DNA of 64,000 bases from AV40 sp038230255 (GCA_038230255.1 JBBRNP010000002.1:124001-188000); one strand, 5' to 3'; shown: positions 8,889-18,214, counted from the stretch's first letter. The notes: generated from the letters alone by a model not told the origin. Program-made: numbers and translations.

Positions 8889-9683
8889 ATGAGCGCGCAA
8901 GATCGACATAACGGCTCGATGATCGCCGTGCATGGGCTGGTGAAACGGATTGGCGAACAGCAAATTCTGCGCGGAGTGGACCTCAATGTCGCGCACGGAG
9001 AGACGCTCGCGATCATCGGGCGCAGCGGCGGCGGCAAAAGCGTGCTGCTCAAACATCTAATCGGTTTGATGCGGCCCACCGCGGGCGAAATCTGGATCGA
9101 AGGCCAGAATATTATCGACATGAGCGAACGGAATCTCGCGTCCATTCGCCAGAAGGTCGGCATTCTTTTTCAAGGCAGCGCACTTTTCGATTCAATGACG
9201 GTGGCGGAAAACATCGCGTTCCCGTTACGCGAAGCGGGCGAACGCGATCCCAAAGTTTTGAGCAAGCGCGTTACCGAAATGCTCGAAGTAATGGAATTGC
9301 AGGGACAGGAAGAAAAAATGCCGGTGAACTTGAGCGGCGGGATGAAAAAGCGCGTCGGTCTCGCGCGCTCGATTATCCGACAGCCGTCGTGCATCCTTTA
9401 TGACGAACCGACATCCGGACTCGATCCGGTGGTTTCGGATTCCATCAATCGATTGATCCGCCGATTGCAACAGCGTCTCGGTGTGACCAGCATCGTTGTT
9501 ACGCACGACATGAAGAACGCCTTTCATGTCGCCGATCGGATCGCGTATCTGCATGAAGGACGAATTTACTTTCAAGGGACGCCGGAAGAGGTCCGGCAAT
9601 CTTCCGATAAACTTCTCCAGGATTTTCTGCTTGGCCGGTCGGACGAACAGTTGACCCCGAAAGCGTTCGGGGTGGAGAGTTGA
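8889..9683 (+). CDS. mlaF: MlaF-family ABC transporter ATPase
   Basis: 264 residues. Walker A GRSGGGKS near 46-53, signature LSGGMKKRVGLAR near 145, Walker B ILYDEPTSGLDP and the switch VVTHD are all present, so it should hydrolyse ATP. The LSGGM signature is typical of the Mla/TGD3 subfamily. It powers the permease at 7557 together with the MCE protein at 9691, eight bases downstream. An AAGATCGACA word lies inside the fourth to seventh codons. Confidence 0.92.
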   Translation: MSAQDRHNGSMIAVHGLVKRIGEQQILRGVDLNVAHGETLAIIGRSGGGKSVLLKHLIGLMRPTAGEIWIEGQNIIDMSERNLASIRQKVGILFQGSALFDSMTVAENIAFPLREAGERDPKVLSKRVTEMLEVMELQGQEEKMPVNLSGGMKKRVGLARSIIRQPSCILYDEPTSGLDPVVSDSINRLIRRLQQRLGVTSIVVTHDMKNAFHVADRIAYLHEGRIYFQGTPEEVRQSSDKLLQDFLLGRSDEQLTPKAFGVES

Positions 9684-9690
9684 GGACAAA

Positions 9691-10560
9691 ATGAACCGGC
9701 ACGAGCGAGGTTTGGAATTTAAAGTCGGCATCTTTGTATTTGCCGGGCTGGCGATGTTGGGCGCGCTGGTAGTGCAATTCGGCAGGCTGGGGGAAGGTTT
9801 GAAGACCTACTACGCGATTACCATCCGCTTCAGCGACGCCAGCGGATTGTTGAAAGGTTCTGACGTTTTGCTGGCTGGCGCGCGCATCGGCAAAGTTTCA
9901 AACGGACCGCGCCTCGTCCGCGACGGTAATGGTGTGGAGGTGCCGCTAAAGATTTACGATTACGTGAAAATTCCCGAGGGAAGCAAATTTATGGTTGGGA
10001 GTTCAGGTTTGCTGGGGGATCGCTTTGTCAGTGTCACGATGCCGCCGGGAGTTGCGACAAAATTTTTGCCGCCCAACACTTACCTCAACGGCACTCGCGA
10101 GACCGGTATCGACGATCTCACCCGCGAAGGCGGCGCGCTGGTGGGCGATCTCCGCGGTGTGGTGCAAAAGATCGACACTACGGTGACGCGCTTGAATGAT
10201 GACATGCTTTCCAAAGAAACGGCCGCGAATCTGAAGTCGAGCGTGGCGCACCTGAACGAAGCGACGAGTGCCTTTGCCGAATCTGCCAAGAAACTTGGCC
10301 CGGTGGTCGACAAAGCCGATTCGGCGATGGACTCCACCAAGAAAGCGGCCGACGATTTGCAGAAAATGATGAGTTCCGCCACCCAAGGAAAAGGACTGCT
10401 CGCCGCGCTGCTCACGAATCAGGAACTGGCCAATAATTTACGCGCGCTTGTGAGCAACTTGCGCGCGCACGGCGTCCTGTTTTATCGCGACAGCGCCGCG
10501 AAGATCGAGAGCAGCGCGACGCCGCCGCCTAAACCGCGCGCACAAACCGGAGGACGCTGA
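9691..10560 (+). CDS. mlaD: MCE-domain substrate-binding protein (MlaD-type)
   Basis: 289 residues. One N-terminal membrane anchor (residues about 10-30), then an MCE/MlaD domain (ITIRFSDASGLLKGSDVLLAGARIGKV) through about residue 150, then a long helical coiled-coil-like tail (residues 170-270). The MCE ring binds lipids in the periplasm and docks on the MlaE permease. Its stop shares one base with the next start (TGATG), so the PIN-TRAM gene may be co-transcribed. Confidence 0.88.
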   Translation: MNRHERGLEFKVGIFVFAGLAMLGALVVQFGRLGEGLKTYYAITIRFSDASGLLKGSDVLLAGARIGKVSNGPRLVRDGNGVEVPLKIYDYVKIPEGSKFMVGSSGLLGDRFVSVTMPPGVATKFLPPNTYLNGTRETGIDDLTREGGALVGDLRGVVQKIDTTVTRLNDDMLSKETAANLKSSVAHLNEATSAFAESAKKLGPVVDKADSAMDSTKKAADDLQKMMSSATQGKGLLAALLTNQELANNLRALVSNLRAHGVLFYRDSAAKIESSATPPPKPRAQTGGR

Positions 10561-11597
10561 TGACGCCACGGCTGACGATTAATCTGCTGCGCGTGCTATT
10601 CATCACGTTTTGCGCGGTGATTGGCGCCAACATCTCCTCAGCACTGCTCGAAAATCTTTGGCCGGGCTTGTTCCTCGGATTGATTGTCGGTTTGGTCGTG
10701 GTGCTGATCGACCGTCTGCTCAAAGGCGTTTCACTGCGCCTGTTTTCGTCGGCCACGTTCGGCCTCTTGCTTGGTTTGATTTTCGCCAACCTGCTGATGG
10801 CTTCCGAAGTTTTGCGTTATCAATCGGAAACCATGCAATGGGCCGTGCGGCTGATCGTTTACGCGGTCTTCGGTTATCTCGGGATGATGTTGGCAATGCG
10901 GAGCAGTCGTGACGAATTTTCGCTCATCATTCCGTACGTGCGCTTCGCCCGCGAGACGACTCAACACGAGCCGCTTGTAGTCGATACCAACGTCATTATA
11001 GACGGCCGCATCGCGGATCTTTGCGGGACTGGGTTTCTCAGTCGCTCGCTTATCGTCCCGCGATTTATTTTGGATGAATTGCAATTGTTGGCCGATTCGC
11101 ATGAGCCGACAAAGCGCGAACGTGGCCGGCGCGGCCTGGAAATTTTGAACCAACTCCAGCGTTCGCGCGAAGTGGAGCTCACGATTCACGATAGTACCGG
11201 CGAGGATGTCGATGTTGGAACGGACGCGCGTTTGGTGCGGATCGCCACAGTGTTGAAAGCGCGCCTGCTCACGAACGATCACGCGCTCGCGCAAGTCGCG
11301 CGGCTGCAGCGCGTCGGCATTTTGAATTTGGCCGATCTCGCGCGCGCACTCCGGCCGACAGTTGTCGCAGGCGACGAAATCGATCTGCATTTGATTAAGG
11401 AAGGTCGCGAGCCGCATCAGGCCGTCGGTTATTTGCCGGATGGAACGATGATCGTGGTCAATCATGCCCGCGCGCATGTCGGCAAAACTCGGACGGTGGT
11501 TGTTTCCAGCGCGCTCCAAACCGCGGCCGGTCGCCTCATTTTCGCCGAACTCAAGAACGGCGCCGCTCAGGCATCGGTTGCGCGCGAAAACGTTTGA
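10560..11597 (+). CDS. Membrane-anchored PIN-TRAM domain protein (YacL-like)
   Basis: 345 residues. Four N-terminal membrane segments (residues 1-110) are followed by a PIN nuclease domain with acidic sites in VVDTNVIIDGRIADL, ILDELQLLAD and TNDHALAQVA, then a C-terminal TRAM RNA-binding domain (GYLPDGTMIVVNHARAHVGK). This is the architecture of YacL-family proteins, probably a membrane-tethered ribonuclease; its target is unknown. It overlaps the preceding MCE gene and the following methyltransferase gene. Confidence 0.85.
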   Translation: MTPRLTINLLRVLFITFCAVIGANISSALLENLWPGLFLGLIVGLVVVLIDRLLKGVSLRLFSSATFGLLLGLIFANLLMASEVLRYQSETMQWAVRLIVYAVFGYLGMMLAMRSSRDEFSLIIPYVRFARETTQHEPLVVDTNVIIDGRIADLCGTGFLSRSLIVPRFILDELQLLADSHEPTKRERGRRGLEILNQLQRSREVELTIHDSTGEDVDVGTDARLVRIATVLKARLLTNDHALAQVARLQRVGILNLADLARALRPTVVAGDEIDLHLIKEGREPHQAVGYLPDGTMIVVNHARAHVGKTRTVVVSSALQTAAGRLIFAELKNGAAQASVARENV

Positions 11598-12403
11598 AGC
11601 GCTTTCTGAAATTCATCTTGCCCTGGGGCCTTGTCGATCTTGTCAAGAATCGGCGAACGCTGCGCGCCCTCGGCCGTCGGCTTTCGCCAACGGAAATATT
11701 CAAGAGCGATTTGGTCGTTCTGGATGCCGTCCACAGTGGTCTCTCGCTTTTCGCGCCGGGCCATGCCGGGAAACTTCGGAACGTTGTCGATGTTGGCGCC
11801 AATTTCGGTCAATGGTCGGGCATGCTCCTCAATTGCGTTACGCTGGAGAAATTGATCATTATCGAGCCGCTGCCGGATGCGTTTGCCGTTTTGCAGAAGA
11901 AATTCGGCAACAACCCACATGTTCAATTGCACAATGTAGCCATCGGCGAACGTGACAGTGTTGAGACGCTGAAGATCACGCGCGACACCACCGGCGCGTC
12001 CCTGCTTCAGCCGCGCGAAGAAATGCGCGCGGTCGTCGGGAGCAATTGGACGATTGCGTCTGAAGTAGAAGTGCCAGTGACCACGCTCGACCGGTTACTT
12101 GTCGATCTTGCGGAGGTTTCGCTTCTGAAAATCGACGTCCAAGGCTACGAGAAATCAGTGCTCGCAGGCGCGAAACAAATACTCGCCAAAACAAAGTTCC
12201 TGCTGATCGAGTTGAACTTCATGCCGCAATACGACGGCGGTTCCTGGTTGGGCGATGTTCACCAAATTCTGACGGGTGATTTCGGATTTTTCCTCGCCAA
12301 CGCATCCCAGCCCCAAGTCCTTAACGGCCGCGTTTCGATGTGCGATGGGCTTTACGTGAATCCGAATCTTGTCCGGGAATGGGTCAAACCCGACTTTGTT
12401 TGA
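11594..12403 (+). CDS. FkbM-family SAM-dependent methyltransferase
   Basis: 269 residues. SAM-binding motif VVDVGANFGQWS near residue 65, followed by LIIIEPLPDAF and the FkbM block SLLKIDVQGYEKSVLAGA near residue 180. Such enzymes O-methylate sugars or polyketides; here an envelope glycan is a reasonable guess. The TTG start overlaps the stop codon of the preceding gene (TTGA). A later start is possible but would remove little. Confidence 0.8.
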   Translation: MKRFLKFILPWGLVDLVKNRRTLRALGRRLSPTEIFKSDLVVLDAVHSGLSLFAPGHAGKLRNVVDVGANFGQWSGMLLNCVTLEKLIIIEPLPDAFAVLQKKFGNNPHVQLHNVAIGERDSVETLKITRDTTGASLLQPREEMRAVVGSNWTIASEVEVPVTTLDRLLVDLAEVSLLKIDVQGYEKSVLAGAKQILAKTKFLLIELNFMPQYDGGSWLGDVHQILTGDFGFFLANASQPQVLNGRVSMCDGLYVNPNLVREWVKPDFV

Positions 12404-12406
12404 AAC

Positions 12407-12462
12407 TGGAGCGGCGGTCTATAACCGTCGCACTTTTGCTCGACAAACACGCAAGCGTGTCG
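12407..12462. repeat. Composite palindromic intergenic repeat
   Basis: Two hairpins in a row: GCGGCGGTCTATAACCGTCGC, then ACACGCAAGCGTGT with a two-base loop. The first resembles the GCGGCGGTC...GACCGCCGC arm at 36107-36171. It fills the gap before the DUF2834 gene and could end the upstream transcript or be a REP-type element. Confidence 0.65.
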
Positions 12463-12475
12463 CGAAGTCTCCTTC

Positions 12476-12811
12476 ATGAAGCTTCGGCATCTCTATCTAT
12501 TCTTGGCTCTCATTGGGTTGATTCTGCCTTACACGCAGTTCGTTCCGTGGATCATTGAGCACCACGGATTGAATATGCCGCTTTTCATTCGCGATCTTTT
12601 CGCGAACCGCATCAGCGCGTTCTTCGCTCTGGACGTCATTGTCGCGGCAGTTGTTCTCATTTCTTTCATTCAAACCGAAGGCAGGCGTTTGGGAATGCGC
12701 CTTCTGTGGTTACCGATTGTCGGCGTCCTATTGGTGGGCATTTCGCTTGGATTGCCGCTCTTCCTTTATCTGCGACAACTCCAGCTCGATCGGACAGCCG
12801 CGCAATTCTGA
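12476..12811 (+). CDS. DUF2834 family membrane protein
   Basis: 111 residues with three predicted membrane segments (about 3-20, 45-65, 75-100). The blocks LILPYTQFVPWI, FANRISAFFALDVIV and LGLPLFLYLRQ match the DUF2834 family, whose function is unknown. Distinctive conserved residues and full length make a real gene likely. It sits between a methyltransferase and an MmcQ-like gene with no evident functional link. Confidence 0.75.
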   Translation: MKLRHLYLFLALIGLILPYTQFVPWIIEHHGLNMPLFIRDLFANRISAFFALDVIVAAVVLISFIQTEGRRLGMRLLWLPIVGVLLVGISLGLPLFLYLRQLQLDRTAAQF

Positions 12812-12826
12812 AATCTGGGCGATCGA

Positions 12827-13159
12827 ATGACCGCAAGTGATTTTCGCAAGCTGGCTCTGGGCTTTCCTGAGGCGATCGAATCGGCGCACATGGATCATCC
12901 CGATTTCCGTGTTCGCGGAAAGATTTTCGCGACGCTCGGATATCCGGATAAAGATTCGGGTGTGGTGAAATTAACTCCGGACGAACAAAGAGAGTTTGTC
13001 CGAAGTGATCCAAATGTTTTCCAACCGGTCAAAGGCGCCTGGGGCCGGCCCGGAAGCACAAGCGTGCATTTGCCGGCGGCCAAGATCGTGAAAGTCCGCG
13101 AAGCAATTGGGGCCGCCTGGCGTAACACTGCGCCGAAGCGCGTCGCAGAAAAACGTTAG
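12827..13159 (+). CDS. MmcQ/YjbR family protein
   Basis: 110 residues. Contains FRKLALGFPEAIESAHMDHP and FRVRGKIFATL near the N-terminus and KGAWGRPGSTSVHL in the second half, which fit the MmcQ/YjbR fold (CyaY-like, described as a possible DNA-binding protein). The biological role is not established. Its TAG stop overlaps the convergent trpS stop by four bases. Confidence 0.8.
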   Translation: MTASDFRKLALGFPEAIESAHMDHPDFRVRGKIFATLGYPDKDSGVVKLTPDEQREFVRSDPNVFQPVKGAWGRPGSTSVHLPAAKIVKVREAIGAAWRNTAPKRVAEKR

Positions 13160-14118
13160 TGCAGACCGACCGCCGCGCGCACGCGCTGCATGACTTGGTC
13201 GGCGATTTCGTTGGCGCGCTCGGCACCGCGGGCGAGGACGTTGTCTATGTACGATTTGTCGCGCAGGATTTCTTCGCGGCGTTTCCGCATGGGCGCGAAA
13301 TACTCCCAGATCTTTTCGAAGAGTTCCTTTTTAAAATCGCCGTAACCGGTCCCGCCTTTTTTAAATCGTTCTCGCATGCTCGCCATTTCATCTTTCGAGG
13401 CAAAGAGCGAGTAAAGCTGAACGATTGTCGATCTTTCCGGATCTTTTGGCGCTTCCACCGGCGTGGAGTCGGTCACGACACTCATCACTCGCTTCCGCGT
13501 TTCTTTTTCGTCGCCAAAGATGTCGATGTTGTTGCCGTAACTCTTACTCATCTTTTGACCGTCGATTCCCGGGACGACTTGAGTGTCTGGATTAATACGC
13601 GGCTCGGGTAGTTTAAAAACCTGTCCGTAGGTTTCGTTGATCTTTACCGCTAGATCGCGGGTGATCTCAATGTGTTGCTTTTGATCTTTGCCGACCGGCA
13701 CGGCATCGCTGTCGTAAATCAAGATATCGGCCGCCATCAGGACCGGATAACTGAAGAGTCCCACTGTCGAGGCCAGACCGCGGGCGAGTTTGTCTTTGTA
13801 AGAATGCGCGCGTTCCAAGAGGCCCATCGGCGCGACAGTTGATAAAATCCAGGCGAGCTCGGTGACTTGCGGAATGTCCGATTGTCGAAATAGCGCGCCT
13901 TTCTCCGGATCAAGACCACACGCCAGAAAGTCCAGTGCCACCAGTCTTGAATTTTCGCGCAGTGTTTTCGGATCGCGCACGCTCGTAAGCGCGTGATAAT
14001 CGGCAATGAAATAAAATGTCTCGCCCTCCTTCTGGAGCTCGATCGCCGGCCGCATCATCCCGAAATAATTTCCGATATGGAGGACGCCGCTAGGTTGAAT
14101 GCCGGATAGGATGCGCAT
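13156..14118 (-). CDS. trpS: Tryptophanyl-tRNA synthetase
   Basis: 320 residues, a class I aminoacyl-tRNA synthetase charging tRNA-Trp. The HIGH-type motif appears as LHIGN near residue 15 (after SGIQPSG) and the KMSKS loop is intact at about residue 190. Length matches bacterial TrpS. It runs towards and overlaps the MmcQ-like gene by four bases. Start ATG at 14118 is clear. Confidence 0.95.
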   Translation of the reverse strand: MRILSGIQPSGVLHIGNYFGMMRPAIELQKEGETFYFIADYHALTSVRDPKTLRENSRLVALDFLACGLDPEKGALFRQSDIPQVTELAWILSTVAPMGLLERAHSYKDKLARGLASTVGLFSYPVLMAADILIYDSDAVPVGKDQKQHIEITRDLAVKINETYGQVFKLPEPRINPDTQVVPGIDGQKMSKSYGNNIDIFGDEKETRKRVMSVVTDSTPVEAPKDPERSTIVQLYSLFASKDEMASMRERFKKGGTGYGDFKKELFEKIWEYFAPMRKRREEILRDKSYIDNVLARGAERANEIADQVMQRVRAAVGLH

Positions 14119-14124
14119 GATCTA

Positions 14125-14216
14125 TTTCAGATTTAAGATTTCATATCTCAAATTGAAAGCGAATCATCGTCAAAATCTGCAATTTGAGATCTGCAATTTG
14201 CAATTTGGGATTGGTT
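14125..14216. repeat. AT-rich short repeats between trpS and the decarboxylase gene
   Basis: Contains repeated CAATTTGAGATCTGCAATTTG-like units (ATCTGCAATTTG, TGCAATTTGG) and the mirror ATCTCAAATTG. It is a low-GC island in high-GC surroundings between two divergent genes and probably carries their promoters. No clear -35/-10 pair was identified. Confidence 0.45.
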
Positions 14217-14256
14217 CTTGCTCGCTCCTTTGACTCAACCGATAGATAAGCCCGTA

Positions 14257-15228
14257 ATGCCTGCTCGCGCAAAGAAACCTGTTTCCGTTGTTACCGGTGG
14301 CGCGGGTTTTTTGGGATCGCATTTAACGGATCGCTTGCTGGCGGAAGGGCATCGTGTCATTGCGATCGACAATCTTATTACCGGCAACACGGCAAACATC
14401 GGGCATCTCGCCGGCAACAAGGATTTCCATTTCATCAAGCACAACGTTTCCAATTTCATTTTCTTGCCCGACGAAAAAATCGACTACGTTTTTCATTTCG
14501 CGTCGCCGGCCAGCCCGATCGATTATCTCGAATTGCCGATCCCGACGTTGAAAGTGGGCGCGCTCGGCACGCACAACACGCTCGGCCTGGCGAAAGACAA
14601 AAAGGCGACCTTCATTCTGGCATCGACATCGGAGTGCTACGGCGATCCGCTGGTGCATCCGCAAAAGGAAGATTACTGGGGCAACGTTAATCCGATTGGG
14701 CCGCGCGGCGTTTATGATGAAGCCAAGCGTTTCGCCGAAGCGATGACGATGGCGTATCACCGCTATCACAAGGTCGACACCAGAATCGTGCGAATCTTTA
14801 ACACTTACGGGCCCCGTATGCGATTGCGCGACGGTCGCGTGGTGCCGGCATTCATCGGCCAGGCGTTAAACGGAAAACCGCTGACGGTTTTCGGCGACGG
14901 CTCACAAACGCGCTCGTTTTGCTATGTGTCGGATCTGATCGACGGAATTTTCAAACTGGCGATGAGCGATTTTCACGAGCCGGTCAACATTGGCAACCCG
15001 CGCGAGATGACGATCAAGCAATTTGGCGAGGAGATTATTCGGATTACCGGCGCAAGATCGACAATGGAATATAAACCGCTGCCTGAGGACGACCCGAAAG
15101 TGCGGCAACCGGACATTTCGCGGGCGAAAAAGGTTCTCGGGTGGGAACCAAAGGTCCAATTCGACGAAGGAATCAAGAAGACGATTGAATATTTCCGGAA
15201 TGCGTTAAAGGGTGCTGGCTCGAACTGA
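14257..15228 (+). CDS. UDP-glucuronate decarboxylase (UDP-xylose synthase)
   Basis: About 323 residues, extended SDR family. Rossmann motif TGGAGFLGSHL near residue 11, catalytic YDEAK near 150, and the conserved RIFNTYGPRM. It converts UDP-glucuronate to UDP-xylose with bound NAD, supplying pentose for envelope polysaccharide. An upstream TTG at 14218 would add 13 residues; ATG 14257 is preferred because conserved sequence begins right after it. The neighbouring FkbM gene and the GT2 gene at 55 kb may use related glycans. Confidence 0.9.
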   Translation: MPARAKKPVSVVTGGAGFLGSHLTDRLLAEGHRVIAIDNLITGNTANIGHLAGNKDFHFIKHNVSNFIFLPDEKIDYVFHFASPASPIDYLELPIPTLKVGALGTHNTLGLAKDKKATFILASTSECYGDPLVHPQKEDYWGNVNPIGPRGVYDEAKRFAEAMTMAYHRYHKVDTRIVRIFNTYGPRMRLRDGRVVPAFIGQALNGKPLTVFGDGSQTRSFCYVSDLIDGIFKLAMSDFHEPVNIGNPREMTIKQFGEEIIRITGARSTMEYKPLPEDDPKVRQPDISRAKKVLGWEPKVQFDEGIKKTIEYFRNALKGAGSN

Positions 15229-15240
15229 ACCAAGCCCGCC

Positions 15241-16665
15241 GTGCGCATCCGATGTATTCTTGTTTGCGGTACTCTCCTTTTGTTGTTTGCCAACGGGGCG
15301 AATGCCGCCAGGTACCAGCGCACGAAAGACGGAAAAACCCTGGTCTGGAATAATCTTCGCGGAGTGGCCCAGGAAGTAACCTGGTCGGGACTTCGGGACG
15401 TGAATGGATACGCAACCGGAGACGGGACGCTGACGTGGTATCGGCTTGAGAAACTAGTCAACAGTTATACCGGCAGAATGGTCCACGGAAAGTTTGATGG
15501 GCCGGTCATCAGGGAACAGGGCCAAACAAGATTGCAGACCAATTTCGTCAACGGAGAGAAAGCTGGCGGTTGGTCGGAGCCTGGATCAACTGCAGGCCAG
15601 ACTCCAAGTCCTGCACCCAAGGAAAGTCCTGCACCCAAGGAAGAACCTTCCAAGGCCGTTGAGCCGGAGCCCACTGAGGAATCGTCATTCGAGCCTTCAC
15701 CACTCCCTACGCTAAGGCCATCACCAACATCGACACCAAGGCCATCGCCGACCGTGACACGAAAACCGGCGCCGACGGCCACACCCATATCGACGCCCAC
15801 GTCCACGCCGTCGCCAACACCAAGACCAACAGCCACACCGAAACCAACGGCAACACCGATAACGACACAGACACCGACGCCAACGCCATTACGATCCTCG
15901 ATGCCGTCGCCAGTGGAACAACCGGCAAAGAAAAATTTACGTCTAGATGAAGGGCCAGGCCATGAGTCCTTCCAGTTAGGCAGTCCGGCTTCCACATCAC
16001 CGACTCCCGTTGCAAAGGTGCCGCGGGCTGGCCCATCGCCGTCGCCGTCGTCGACAGTTGCGCGGAACACATCGCCAGCCGCCACTCCACCGAGAATCGA
16101 TCCGACCCAAAAGCATCGGATGATTGAAGAAATCAGAAAAGAGACCGAATCCGTTCTTGCTCAAGTGCGCGACGCGACCGGGAATTTTCGCGAGATCGAT
16201 CGGGTCGACGCGGTGCAACAATTACCGCCATCAGTGTCAGCCAGCGTCACTGTCCTGGCCGCTCGAACACACGATTTTAGCATGAAGGTGGGAGGTGAGG
16301 TAACGACTTACGAATACCTGGCGGAGATCGAAGCAGTTGAAGCGCTTGCCTTGGTCGATGCAATCACGCGCGACATGGCCGCCAAGGATGCGCCCGCTGC
16401 GCGAAAGAAATTATCGGCTTTCCTAAAGCGCTATCATGAACCGACTTTTGATATACAGAAACCTTTGTCGCGTTATCTGAATTCGGTATTGTCGTTGTGC
16501 AATCGATCAAAGGATGAGGCGGAGACGCATTTGCACCGAGCCCAATCGCTCGGCGCAGCTGGAAAAACGGCCGAGGCCCTTCGCGAATATCAGGAGATTT
16601 ATCGGATCTACCCAAATCCGATTACGGCGGAAAGGATCCGGCAACTCGAAGCTCAACCGCGCTAG
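15241..16665 (+). CDS. Secreted protein with long Pro/Thr-rich linker
   Basis: 474 residues, GTG start 12 bases after the decarboxylase stop. A signal peptide (residues 1-22) is followed by a small MORN-like region (GKFDGPVIREQGQT), then a low-complexity linker from about 115 to 275 made of PTPTP/STPSP units, then a helical C-terminus with a TPR-like stretch (AAGKTAEALREYQEIYRIYP). Probably a periplasmic or surface protein with a flexible stalk. Function unknown. The linker is encoded by near-repetitive DNA prone to slippage. Confidence 0.65.
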   Translation: MRIRCILVCGTLLLLFANGANAARYQRTKDGKTLVWNNLRGVAQEVTWSGLRDVNGYATGDGTLTWYRLEKLVNSYTGRMVHGKFDGPVIREQGQTRLQTNFVNGEKAGGWSEPGSTAGQTPSPAPKESPAPKEEPSKAVEPEPTEESSFEPSPLPTLRPSPTSTPRPSPTVTRKPAPTATPISTPTSTPSPTPRPTATPKPTATPITTQTPTPTPLRSSMPSPVEQPAKKNLRLDEGPGHESFQLGSPASTSPTPVAKVPRAGPSPSPSSTVARNTSPAATPPRIDPTQKHRMIEEIRKETESVLAQVRDATGNFREIDRVDAVQQLPPSVSASVTVLAARTHDFSMKVGGEVTTYEYLAEIEAVEALALVDAITRDMAAKDAPAARKKLSAFLKRYHEPTFDIQKPLSRYLNSVLSLCNRSKDEAETHLHRAQSLGAAGKTAEALREYQEIYRIYPNPITAERIRQLEAQPR

Positions 16666-16690
16666 CCTCGAAACGTGAATCAAAATTGAG

Positions 16691-17035
16691 ATGTACGAAC
16701 ATCGAAGTCATCCGTTGCTAAGCCGCGCGAAATTTCTCCGCCGCGTCGGACGTCATCTTCTCCTGGCGCTTTTTTTGATCGGTGTCGCTCTAGGTATGGG
16801 CGTGGTTGGATACCATTCTATCGGAGGCTTGAGCTGGATCGACTCGCTTCTGAACGCTTCCATGATTTTGGGCGGGATGGGTCCGGTTGATCCGCTCCAT
16901 TCGAGCGCGGCAAAGCTTTTCGCTTCGTTTTACGCGTTATTTTCGGGGCTGGCGTTTGTCGGCATTGCGTCGCTTATGATCGCTCCGTTCGCGCACCGGC
17001 TCCTGCATCGGTTTCATCTTGAAGTGACGAAGTAG
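16691..17035 (+). CDS. Two-TM protein resembling a pore domain
   Basis: 114 residues. Membrane helix at about 24-45, then a re-entrant-like stretch (WIDSLLNASMILGGMGPV), then a second helix near 75-100. The order helix, pore helix, loop, helix resembles the two-TM potassium-channel module, but the selectivity filter position reads GMGPV instead of TVGYG. Function is therefore unclear. ATG start, with a possible weak ribosome binding site. Confidence 0.55.
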   Translation: MYEHRSHPLLSRAKFLRRVGRHLLLALFLIGVALGMGVVGYHSIGGLSWIDSLLNASMILGGMGPVDPLHSSAAKLFASFYALFSGLAFVGIASLMIAPFAHRLLHRFHLEVTK

Positions 17036-17109
17036 ATTGAGCAAATTGATGCAGCGGATACGACCAGTTGGCATCGTTTCCGAATAGACGTGTTGAAAAG
17101 GAGCCTCCC

Positions 17110-17595
17110 ATGAACACGAAATTAACGTTGATTGTATCGATCACTGCTGTCGCTTTGCTTGGTTCAACTGCGCTGGCTGCTGATAATCGATTTGATGGAA
17201 TTTGGATCGGCACGGAAACGGTGATGGGCCAGGAGTTTCATGGGTTTCAACATTCGGAGAAATATGCCCATAACACGCCCGCCAAAATCGTCATCGCGCA
17301 GGGCGGTGCGTTGCTGGGTGTGCTCGAAGGCTACGGCCCAGGGCGTTACAATGACGTGAAGCGTGCCGGAAATACTATCGTGTTCCACGCCGGCAACCGA
17401 ATGGGACAGCTCAGCCTGTCGCCCGATGGTCAGACGCTCGTGGAGAAAGGTCGCGTTCCAGACTTCTTCATACTTGGTTATGCCGGGCGCCACGGCGCGC
17501 TGTCCGGTCATCAAAGAGTTATCCAATCAGACGAGATTCTCCCATCACGCAAAAGCACCTCGGAAGTCACCGGAACTTTCCACCGGCAGAAATAA
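17110..17595 (+). CDS. Secreted protein of unknown function
   Basis: 161 residues from the ATG preceded by AAGGAG (17099-17104). Clear signal peptide ending near TALAADN. The mature part contains FDGIWIGTETVMGQEF and repeated beta-like segments (RAGNTIVFHAGNRMGQLSLS), fitting a small lipocalin- or beta-barrel-like periplasmic protein. No family was recognised. An upstream in-frame start at 17068 is less likely because it would bury the signal peptide. Confidence 0.6.
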   Translation: MNTKLTLIVSITAVALLGSTALAADNRFDGIWIGTETVMGQEFHGFQHSEKYAHNTPAKIVIAQGGALLGVLEGYGPGRYNDVKRAGNTIVFHAGNRMGQLSLSPDGQTLVEKGRVPDFFILGYAGRHGALSGHQRVIQSDEILPSRKSTSEVTGTFHRQK

Positions 17596-17692
17596 AATCC
17601 GAAACGCGCAACTCCGGAGCAAACCGCCAGTTCAATAGGGCGTGCAAAATATCGCTGGCGCTGATACCATTTCGGTTGTGAATTCCCGGATC

Positions 17693-18214
17693 ATGACGCG
17701 GGCACTCTTGGCGGCGATTTCTCTGGTCGGGCTCGGCCTGACGCAAACGGCCCGGGCCGATTTCGATCCGATCTTCGGATTTTATCGGCCGGAGCTTTTT
17801 GCCACCTTCGATTCTTCGGACCTGGTTCGAAATCTTCCGATGCGCGAATTTTTGGACGGCCGGCTGCCGGGCTCGACCCCCTTAGGTCGCATGGGAACGG
17901 CGCCGGTCGCGAATTTTCCGACGGCACTGGTGAGCACTGAGCCACGGCACAAGGGAAACTCTGTTTCGGGGCCAGTAAGAGATCCGAAAGACGGAAAAGG
18001 TTATTCATCCACTGAATCGCTAGCCGTGGAAAAAGCTTCGCTCGTTTGGACCGGGGGTGAAATCGGTTTCTATTACGGACATTCGACCGGCAAATTCGGC
18101 GGCGATGAATTTGGCAGTTACATTACTGGCGGCGTCGGCAACGAACATATGCAAATCAACGTCGGCGCAGCGTATCAGGAATTTAACGGCCGCCTTCCGC
18201 GCTGGCGGCCTTAG
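17693..18214 (+). CDS. Secreted protein of unknown function
   Basis: 173 residues from ATG 17693, with a signal peptide ending at about TARA. Contains FGFYRPELFATFDSSDLVRN and a glycine-rich C-terminal part (GGEIGFYYGHSTGKFGGDEF, YITGGVGNEH) suggestive of beta strands. Ends RLPRWRP, apparently complete. No enzymatic motif seen. A longer start at 17642 exists but would place the signal peptide internally. Confidence 0.55.
   Translation: MTRALLAAISLVGLGLTQTARADFDPIFGFYRPELFATFDSSDLVRNLPMREFLDGRLPGSTPLGRMGTAPVANFPTALVSTEPRHKGNSVSGPVRDPKDGKGYSSTESLAVEKASLVWTGGEIGFYYGHSTGKFGGDEFGSYITGGVGNEHMQINVGAAYQEFNGRLPRWRP

Noticed and set aside
14218..14256. TTG start for the UDP-glucuronate decarboxylase
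   Set aside because: No ribosome binding site and no conserved residues upstream of ATG 14257, though it cannot be excluded.
15465..16085. 206-codon minus-strand frame rich in Gly/Val/Asp repeats
   Set aside because: It is the antisense of the Pro/Thr-rich linker; low complexity explains the open frame.
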